The translations under genes were made by a program, and so were the position numbers. DNA of 64,000 nucleotides from Craspedostauros australis (Eukaryota; Bacillariophyta; Bacillariophyceae; Mastogloiales; Achnanthaceae): the NCBI GenBank assembly GCA_026770025.1, contig JAMXDE010000041.1:310001-374000 (forward strand), in the 5' to 3' direction. Positions 1 through 10,400 of this stretch are shown piece by piece (position 1 is the first letter of the stretch; every line of letters begins with the position of its first letter). The notes under the pieces are model-generated. The model was given only the letters and a program-made list of their open reading frames with translations. It was not told where the DNA came from and made no database searches.

Positions 1-2
1 AT

Positions 3-3000
3 CGAACAATACATCACACACGTACCTCGAATCGTAAGGGGACGATAACGCCAGAGCAGCTGGCAGCGAGATGGCGAATCGGAATCGAAGCAGCAAGACG
101 AACACTTGATGTGACAACACAATTGGCAGTCCGTGACTTCACTACAACGACAGGAACACGTCGACTCAATCCTTATGCGATGCAGCTCCGATACCGACGC
201 CTCAACACACAAATGTACACCGACACGATGTTCGCGAAGACGAAGTCCATACGTGGGAACATCTGTGCAATGATTTATTGTACACCATTTCATTGGGTCC
301 GAGTGTACCCAATGGCGGCAAGGCGAGAGGCCGCGCAGACACTCGATGAGCTATTCAGAGATTACGGCATCCCACACACAATGATACCAGACAATGCACG
401 AGAGCTAGTTGAGGGCAACTTCAAGAGCAAACTTCTCAAGGCTCAAGTCTCAATCCGTCCCGTGGAGGCGTATATTCACAACCAGAACAAAGCAGAGGCA
501 ACGATCCGAGAACTTCGACGTCAATATCGGCGACTCATGACATCGACGAACACACCTGCATACTTGTGGGATTATTGTTTTGAGTACTGTGCAGAGATTC
601 GAAGCAACACAGCACTTCAGATATATGATTTACATGGCCAGACACCAACTACAATCCTGACTGGCGATACCACCGACATCTCACACATTTCAGAATTCGG
701 GTGGTTCGACTTTGTGTGGTACATGAATCTTCAGGGAGCAGACATGAACACAAAACATCTTGGTCGCTACCTCGGTCCGTCAAAGGCCGTGGGTGAAGCG
801 ATGTGCTCGTACATTCTCACATCTTCTGGCGCTGTTGTTTCTAAATCCTCTGTCATTCCTTTATCCGATGTCGACCTCAACAGTGAAGCAGTCAAACAGC
901 AACAATCCGACTTCATGTCCAATCTACGAAATAAATGGAAAGATCGAATGGAAGGCATCAAGCCAGGGGACGACGGAGACGACGTCGACGACACAGCCGA
1001 AGACATCGCATTCCTGGAACAGACTACATCATTGGAACCTTTGATTGAGCCAGCTGACGCCGACGAAGACGCATACGATCGATACCTGTCTGCTCGAGTC
1101 AAGCTACCTGCGGGTGATGACATCCAATTTGGTACTGTGAAGCGCCGAAAACGCGATGCGAGCGGGAAGCTGATTGGTCACTCACATTCAAATCCACTGC
1201 TTGACACGTCCATGTATGAGGTTGAATTTGTCGACGGGCACAGCGAAGTATTCAATGCGAATCAGATCGCGGAAAATATCTACGCGCGAACAGATGACGA
1301 CGGATACACAACACTCTTGATGGAGGACATCATCGACCATAAGCGACTCCCAACCGCAGCAACCGCTGATGACAAGACGACCACGAAGACGACCAAGGGA
1401 TGGAAGCTGTGTGTGTTATGGAAAGACGGGTCTACATCATGGATTCACTTACGCGATGCCAAGGAGGCTGACCCTGTGAAGACAGCCGAATATGCAACCA
1501 ACAACCAGCTCACCAATGAGCCTGCCTTTCGATGGTGGGTTCCATACACAATGAAGCGGCGCAACCGCATCCTGATGGCCAACCGTAAACGATACTTCCG
1601 ACGAAATGAGAAATATGGTCTCGAACTACCGAAGAGCGTCCAACGAGCTCTTGCAATTGACGAGGAAACAGGAACCGACTTCTGGCGCAAAGCGTTAGAG
1701 AAGGAGATGAAGAACGTTCGACCAGCGTTCGACATCAAGACCGAAGACACGAAGCCACCAGTCGGATACACCTACATTGCATGTCACATGATCTTCGATA
1801 TCAAAGTCGACCTCACACGAAAGGCGCGACTTGTGGCAGGCGGTCACATGACTGAAGCACCATCCAGCATAACATATGCCAGTGTGGTGACACGCGAAAG
1901 CGTTCGAATCGCATTCCTCTTGGCGGCGCTGAACGACCTCGATGTGCTTGCGGCAGATGTAATGAACGCATACCTCAACGCGCTATGCCGCGAACGCGTC
2001 TACACAACATGTGGACCTGAGTTCGGGGCAGACGCAGGCAAGGTAGCAATAGTCTGTCGCGCACTCTATGGGCTCAAATCAAGCGGCGCTGCCTGGAGGG
2101 CGCACCTTGCAGAGACACTGCAGAACTCACTCGGATTCACCTCGTGTCGTGCAGACAGCGATGTTTGGATGAAGCCAGCGGTGACGAGCGATGGGTCTGA
2201 ATATTACGAGTACATCCTCGTGTACACTGATGACATTCTGGCGATCTCCAAAGATCCCAGCGCGATACTCTCACACATTGGTTCTTACTTCTTTCTCAAA
2301 CCTGCCTCGATCGGTCCACCAACAACATACCTCGGCTCTACAATCGCTCCGTTCCATCTCACAGCAGAACCAGAGCGGCCGAAGTGGAGCATGGGATCCC
2401 AGCGATACGTCCGTGAGGTCACGAAGATGGCACAGAAATGGCTTGAGGCCCGTGGCGGTAAATTCCGTACCAGCGCGAAAAGCGTCATACCAAACGGTTA
2501 CCGTCCAGAGCTTGACGCCACCGCCCTTTGTGATCCAGAGGAAATGAACTACTATCAACAGCTGATTGGGATCCTGAGGTGGATCGTCGAGTTGGGGCGG
2601 ATCGACATATGCTGCGAGACAAGCATGATGTCTTCATACTGTGCTGCCCCTAGAACAGGGCATTTGCGTGTGCTTTTCCATATGTTTGCCTATCTCAACT
2701 CACATGACCGATCACGTTTGGTGTTTGACGATGCATACGTCAAGAAGAACACCATTCCAACACCAGATTGGGCATCCTTCTACCCCGACGCACGCGAATT
2801 GATACCACATGATATGCCAAAACCAAGAGGCAAAGAAGTGCAGATGACGTGTTTTGTTGATGCAGATCATGCAGGAGATCAATACACACGACGATCTCGA
2901 ACAGGTGTTTTACTTTTCTTGAATTCCTCACCCATCTTATGGTACAGCAAGAAGCAGAATGGAATCGAGACATCGACATTTGGTTCAGAATTCACAGCAC

Positions 3001-3302
3001 TCAAGGTCGCCATGGAGATTGTGATTGGCATGAGATACAAGCTTCGAATGATGGGTGTGCCTTTGGAGGGACCAGCTGATATCCGAGTTGACAACCAGAG
3101 CGTCGTCTACAACGCATCCGCACCCGAGTCACAGCTGAGAAAGAAAGCCAACGCAATTGCATATCACTTTGTCCGAGAGAATGTGGCGGCAGGAGTGGCA
3201 GTCATTCAATATGAACCATCGGAGACCAACCTGGCTGACATGTTGACCAAGCCACAATCAGGTCCAAGACGACGAGAGCAATCACAACACATTCTATTTT
3301 GA
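3..3302 (+). mobile_element. Ty1/copia retrotransposon polyprotein, 3' part (integrase, reverse transcriptase, RNase H)
   Basis: This is the pol part of a Ty1/copia LTR retrotransposon, which copies its RNA to DNA and inserts it. The frame is open from base 3, so the 5' part (gag, protease, integrase zinc finger) lies outside the window. The GTG at 111 is not a real start, because upstream residues read on in frame with a pre-integrase-like segment. Counting from codon 111, the integrase triad is D38, D94 and E129, with the D-to-E spacing of 35 typical of DDE integrases. Reverse transcriptase follows, with the active-site YTDD at 2223-2234. Copia RNase H begins near 2850 (VDADHAG) and the ORF closes with the usual LADMLTKP tail before TGA at 3300. 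There are no internal stops or frameshifts, so the copy may be young. It resembles diatom CoDi-type elements. No LTR boundary could be placed. Confidence 0.93.
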
Positions 3303-4492
3303 GTTTGTGAGACTGCGCGACAGTACCCATCGGATGGTCGGCTGGGGAGTAACTCCCTGGTGGATGGGATGAGCGCCCTGTGGTGTCCATTCATGAGGAC
3401 ATGCAGCAGGTACATACCGTACGAATGCATATCAACGAGAGCACCGAAGAGATTGAGACGATCTGACGAGCAGCAGAGCCACCGCATATCGAGGGGACCA
3501 AGCAGATACGGACGTTATTACCGGTTATTTGAGCGTTAGACTGGGCACTTGCAGCAGAGTAGAGACCACATGAGAGGTAAATGGCTCGTGCCTTGAGCTC
3601 ATAATCCGTTGTTTACTTCCAATTCCATGCCTTTTCCCAGTAGGAGAGTTTGGTGGGATGGAGAAAATGCCCAACATCACGTCGCCAAACACAACAACAC
3701 GGAATGGGATGTCATGAAAGAAGGATGGGAGAATTCGCAAGAAAGCATCTCGCGCACAAACAATTGCAACCACAAGAACACGAAGCGATCCTTGACATGA
3801 GGCATGAGAGGCAGCGAGGGAGCATGGGGAATGGCCATGTCATGGACATGGAAGCGCTGAAGCGCGGGCCAAGAGGCAAGACAGCAACGAACACAAGACA
3901 ATGCCATGGTGACGCAGAAACAGACAAGGAACGCGGAACACACACAAATAGTCAAAAGCCAAAGCCCCCAAGGACAACCATCACATGGAGACTCCGAGGC
4001 ATCGAGGCCTCGAAGCAGGTGTACGAGTACAGTGTATCAGCCAGCGACAGCCTTTGCGCGCTCTCGCTGTCGGCACGTGTCCCTGTCCTTGTCGAAAGCT
4101 GAAACAAGCATCGAAGCCAACATCGAAACCAACTGTCCTCCTGCACTCCAGCTTACCCGAACTCATTCCATCTCGAATTGAATCGTGGTGATTGTCCGCG
4201 AGAGCAAACGCTTGGCCGCGAATCGCCTTGGAGATCGACCACACAAGGATCAGGCGGAAGGCAAAGAAGTGGGGACTTCACACACCGACTGGGCTGCTGT
4301 GAGGCGCCCAAGAAACACAACGGATCGCGCAACACTGGAGTACCAGAAGAAAGCACGGTTGGTTCACAACTCTGTGCTCGCTCACTGGAGTACTATTCTA
4401 CTTGCATTTGCTATCAACATTTGCTATTACTCTGCCCTATTATAGCTCAGATTGCTTCTTCGAATTGCGCATCAACCATCAGCGATAGCACC
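3303..4492. other. Intergenic: probable 3' end of the copia element, then upstream region of the giant gene
   Basis: There is no convincing gene. The first few hundred bases should include the 3' untranslated region and 3' LTR of the copia element. I could not define an LTR, because its 5' partner is outside the window. A short inverted repeat (ggagt/actcc) occurs near 3343-3355. The ORFs of up to 150 codons at 3650-4102 have low-complexity shifted-frame composition and no recognisable domain. The frame of the giant gene stays open upstream of 4493 back to 4178, but without a credible ATG. Confidence 0.5.
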
Positions 4493-7400
4493 ATGAAGAT
4501 GCTCGCCGTCTCTGTCGTTGCCATGATGGCCATGGCCATGGTGGTCACGGCCACGATGGCTGCAAGTCCAGCAGAAGGAACGGCGATGGCAACGGAACAT
4601 CCGCAGGAAGTCACCAAGCTGGCCAGGAAGATGAGGAAGACCACCGACTCCGACGCCTTTCCACCCGTCGCTCGCAGAGACATGGAAGATGACGGAACGT
4701 GCATCAACACCAACCCTAACGGTCCAACTCCCATCAACCAGTATGCCATTCTGACCGTTCTCGCACGTCCCAACACCCTTGTGAACAACGCCGAGGATGC
4801 CCGCACCCTGCTGGAGACCAACTTCGTCGATGCGTACAACGCCGTGGCCAGCTGTGCCCAGAATGGAGCTTTCTACACTCTCACGGCCATGTCCATCGTG
4901 AGGTCCAGCATTGGCTCCACCTTCATCGTCACTAATCCATCTGGGAATAGCGGCCGCAACCGCAGGCTAGAGGATGTGGAAGAGACCGAGGAGATCGAGT
5001 TCCTCATCCTCATCGAAGGAGAGTGCGTCGGTTGTCCCGACATTGGCGGTGGCAGCGGGCCTGTCTTTATCGACCAGATCGATCCATCCATCCTGGATCA
5101 GACTCAGCGTCGCATGATGCAGCTGTGGCAGCATCAGGAAGGGTCTTCTGGCAAGGCAGCTACTCACACAGATGCAACTGCGAAACCTCGCGTCAAAGCC
5201 CATCATCAGACCAAGACACATGCAAACACACAGGCAAACACAGATGTAGGCAACCACCAACCACACAGAGGCAGCGGGGAAAAGAACAACAGGCAACATG
5301 GAGTGGAGAGATTCGCCATGTACGGCCTCTCCGATGATCTGCGAGATGATAACGACGACGAAGACGCAATTGGGCCCTCCGCTCCACCATCATCACCACG
5401 GGGGAACAGCCCCCGCCTCAAGCCACGACGACACCTAGGCGGTTCGAAGGAGCGCACCCACAATGGCCTCTCCTTCTCCCTTCTGCACAGACGCTCGCTC
5501 AACACCGCGATGGCAAAGAACGACGATGACAAGGACAAGGGCAGAAGTGGTAACGACAACAAGAAGACTAAGGCCAACGGCGGCGGCGCTAGTGGAGAAG
5601 GGGATGGCGAGACGCCCGACGGACCAGCTCCCAAGTCAGTGCAGGGCGGCAAGGGCGCCAAGGCATCCATGTTCTCAGAACCCACGTCGGCTCCAACTAG
5701 TTCCACCAATCCCAACGGACCAGTGCCTGGACCGGACACCACGGCAGCACCGTCCGGAAAGGGCAGTAAGATGGGAGAACCTTCCTCCGTTCCTTCCGAC
5801 TCGCAGAAGCAATCCAAGGCGGGATCCCTCATGCCGGGAGGCACGAGCACCAGCACCAAGATGTCCAAGTCGGGAAATGGTCCAAAGGAGTGCATTTGCT
5901 TTCCACCAACCATCTCTGCCTTCGTCAACGAGTACGATGCCGTCATCCAAGCCACCAACTCTAACACAGGCGGCAGACGTCTCCAGACCGCCGCCACCAC
6001 CGGCATCGACGTCATCCTCTCTCTCGTCCTCGTGGACCCCTCCAGTGCATGCACCGCCGACGACTTCGAGACACGCACTGCCATCGTCCTCATCACCATC
6101 CAGATCGACACATCACTGTCTTCCACGGCCGGTGGTGGTCTCACAGACGGACAGGTGGAGCAGTTCGAGGAGGATCTCAAGAACGAGTACAACGCGCAGA
6201 ACAGCGGCGCGCTCAACGACCAGTCCTGCGACCCCTTCTTCAGACGCGTCACCAACGTCGAGCTGGTGCAGGTCGTCGAAGGCTACAGCCGCCGTCTCCA
6301 AGATTCCAACACGGAGCCTTCATTCCACGGCCACCGCAACATGCAAACCTCGACTGACTTCAGCTCCTCTATTGGTATCTCCATCTACATCTCAATCTAT
6401 ACCTTCTTTTGCTTCAGCTGCGAATCGGGCACGCTGCTCTACGACGACATCGACTTTGTCACGGTTCGTCGCGGCCGTGCGCTCAACGAAGAAGGTGATA
6501 CCTCCGACGACAGTGCTGACATCAACACCATTGAAGGCGAATATGGCTACTCATCCTGGACGGCCGAGGAGCTCACCCCATCTCAACACCACGAGGAAGA
6601 CCCACGCTTTGCCGACATCCTCAATGCTATCAACGCCCACAAGGCGAAGGAACGTGCATATGCAAATGCAGGTGCAAATGCTGGAGCCGGAACCGGCTTC
6701 CAACCCGAAGACAGCCCATTCGGTCCGCCGCTCAATATCAACAACCATCGCCAGCTACAGTCCGCCATCGCCAACCATCGCTCTCTGCAGGGTGACCCCG
6801 ACGACACCATCAACCCAGACATCGACTGTCTCTGCAGTGCCAACGCAACGCAGGAAGGTGTCACGGAGCAGCAGATCCTCAACGCTCTCAACGAGACCCT
6901 CCAGATCAACAACACCGACCCCATTCTCTCCATCACCAACCTTCAGGAGGTGCAGGAGATCGACTGCTCCGACACCGTCGATGACGAGCAAGTGTTCGAC
7001 ATTCGCATCGCCATCGAGCTCCTGGTCTGTGAGGACGACCAGCAGGTTTCATCTCTCTCCCTCGACGACCCTCGCGTCCCAGAGCTCGAGGCCACCTTCG
7101 CCACCACCTACAACGACCTTGTCGCCGAGAGATACTGCGATCCCGTCTTCCGCGTCATCAACAACGTCACCTTCACGAGCATCGTCACGGATGGATCTAC
7201 GGTCGTGCCGGAGGAGATCAGCGGATCTATCGCCGTCAGTATCGAGGCCATCGTCACCCTGCGATGCCGTGGATGCGATCCGGCTGTCACCACACTCTAT
7301 ACCGAGGGGCCCTTGCTCGCTACCATGTCAGGTGGTAGGCGTTCTCGCAAGATGCAATACACCGATCATGCCTCCAATCGTGGTGCTCACGATGGTGGTG

Positions 7401-10400
7401 CTCACGATGGTGGTGCTCACGATGGTGGTGACTATGATGGTACCAGTGATATTGGACATGGCATGGGTGACGTCATCGACGAACAGCTCAACGACCATCT
7501 TCGAAGCAGCATTAATGCACATGGTGATGTCGACGGTGATGTCAACGGTGATGTCAACGGCAGCGACAGCGATAGTCAGACTCTTGGTGATAGTGATGGT
7601 GATGATAGCACCAACGTGCTCAAACGAACAGCCGCGGATGACAGACTCCACATCAACGACAATCGTGCCTGCACATCCAACAGCGTCACACATCCCTACG
7701 ATGCCACCACCACCTCCGTCAGTTCTGCAGGCAGGGCCCTGGGCGCCCACTCCTCAACACGCGGCGGCGGCAGCGGTGACTCAAGAAAGCCAAGGAGGAC
7801 AAGAGGCCCCAGGAGGACAAACGAGCTCACCGAGACCTGCTACTGCGACATCGCCCCCATCGCGGAACGATCGCCATCCGAGGCAGAGCTCATGGCGGTG
7901 TACAACATCAACGTGCAGGACCTCGGATTGGCCTGCATCGTTGGCGTCAATGAATGTCCACCTCGTGAACCTTTCACCACGGAACTCTACGTTCAGTTCA
8001 CTGACACCAACTTTGGCAACCCGACCCCGGGCCAAACATCCCTCTCTTTCCAAGAGGTTGAAGATCTGGTCAATGCCGTCGTCCAGGTCTTCCTCAATCT
8101 CTACAATAGTACCGATAGCGACGGCCAAGGCGATTGCGACCCCAGCTTCCGTGACCTCGCCACTGTCACCACGATCGTCAGCGTCCAGATCAACAACGAA
8201 GGAGAAACGTTCACCTTCAATTCAAATCGATTCCTCATGGATGAGGACTCCAAAACCATGCACCTGGACAGCGAGGGCAGGGATGACCTTGATTTCGATC
8301 GCAGCCAGCCGTACTTTGATGCCGCCATCCATGCCAACGGCCACAGCCACGGCCACGGTCATAGAAAGCTGCAAACATCCGTCGATTTCAGTCAATACGA
8401 TCCCAACAACCCAACGCTCTCCATACTGGTCACCGGGCTCGGAACCTGCATATTCTGCTCCTCGTACTTTGGCTTTGGAAATGACATCACAGAATCCTCC
8501 TTCGTCACTGTGAGAAAGCAGCGTCATCTCTTCGCGAGAGGTGAAGACAGAGTCGGCAGCGCGGATTTCCTCGCAGATACTGGCATGGGCATCCATGCCC
8601 GTACTGCCCTGAGCATGGCGACTGAGGACGTGACTGCGACTGCGGGCGAGACGAACGACCGCGCCGACGCTGGCATCCGCTCCAACATCCGATCCAGCAA
8701 GATCCCAGATTTCATGCACGAGTATGATGGAGTTGCCAACCTCCGACGCCTACAGCCGGATATCGACACCGAAGGAGTCCGAGAAGATGAATCTCAGTGC
8801 TACTGCGGCGTCGGAACCAACCAGATCATTATCTTCAACGCCGACGACTTCCGCGACCAGATTGACGAGCAAGTCGACCTCCCACCCAACATCACCCTCG
8901 ATGACGTCCAGCTGGTCCAGACACAAGATTGCGAGGCGGAGACGAATGACTTCGTGTCGGAAGACCTGCAGCTCATGCTGCTGGTGGTGCCAGATGTGTC
9001 CGCCTCCGACCTGGAGAGCTTCTCCACCATCTTCGAGATGGTGTACAACGAGCTGGCAGCTCAGTACTGCGACATGCTCTTCCGACGCGTCCTCGTGGGA
9101 AGCGCGACCACCACCATCAACGTCCCCGCCGGACAAACGCCTAATTCGGACGGATGCGTTCTCGGTGATACCACCATGGAGACCGACGGAAGATGCCGTG
9201 GATGCGGTGATGGCACGCCGTTGGTGGACGAAGATCCTTCTGCAACATCCCCCACCACCGGAGATGCCGGAAGACGATCCTTGCAGCAGCTCCTGACCGA
9301 GCTGGATCTGGATCGCGAGTTCAACGTGGACCTTGCTGGCCGTCCCCGCCGTCGTCGCATGCAAACCGAAGACACGTGCTTCTGTGCCGTGGACGCGATT
9401 CCTGACAGAGGCCCATTTCTGCTGGAGCTCTACGCTGCCCTCAACAGCAAGCTCACGGAGATGGGCGTGGAGAGCATCTGTGGATTGACGGACGAGATCA
9501 TCGACATCCTGCCACCGACAGACGTGCCAACTTCCAGGCCGACCAGCAACCCCACCGTGTTGGCATCGTCGGCGGCCCCGGCCGTCCAGCCAACCAGCGC
9601 TCCAACTTCCGCTCCAACATCGGCACCCACGGATGTACCAACTATCCAACCAACTAGTAATCCGACCAACATGCCAACGAGCAGCCCAACGAGTAGGCCG
9701 ACCAGCATGCCAACCGATGCCAACGAGCATGACGAATGTGAAGGTGCGCAGCCCCTGATTCGTTATGACTTCGATGGGAACTTTGATTTCATAACCGTCG
9801 AGAATTTTGATACCGTGGTCGACGGTCCGCAGACCAGCGCTGACTTCGTCACGACTGTGGATGCGACCCCAGAAGATGGCCTGACATTTTCAGACCCGAT
9901 GGAAAATTGCAACATTGCATCCACAAACGGTGTCTGGTTGACATTCTCCATACCGGAAGCCAGCGTCTACAGGCTGACATTCACTGAGAATGACTCGATA
10001 CCGGCAGAGGTGAGGGTGACAGTATTTTCAGGAAGTTGCGGAGGATTGGCTTGCATTGGGTCCTCCGATCTCATTCCTCCACCGATAGAGGTGGGCATGC
10101 GCTTATTGCAAGTCATTATTGAGCCTGACCCTGAGGGACCGGGGTCGTCGTCTCAAGTCAAGTTACTTCTCCTCGACGCCAGTCTGACGTATTACATGTT
10201 GCTTCAGAATGCTGATGACTTGGTCCCAGTGACAGAAGGCCTACCGTTCATCTCCGATGGTTGTGCATCCTCCAGCAACAGCAACTTCTGCGTTTGTGCT
10301 ACGGAACTTACCCTCAACGGTGCATCTGAAGAAGGCTTCCCTCCGCGGACAGGCGAACTTGAACCGGCTGGCTGTGCTTCCGACACTTCCATCCCTGGCT

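Noticed and set aside
3650-4102. 150-codon ORF after the copia element
   Set aside because: No domain, poor start, composition like non-coding sequence.
4178-4492. Upstream extension of the giant gene from 4178
   Set aside because: It begins at TTG, lacks a leader and would bury the clear signal peptide at 4493.
5206-6255. 349-codon minus-strand ORF
   Set aside because: Antisense shadow of the giant gene with no domain.
5463-8513. 1,016-codon Ser/Pro/Arg-rich ORF inside the giant gene
   Set aside because: It overlaps the giant gene completely in another frame and has only low-complexity composition, while the main frame shows conserved modules.
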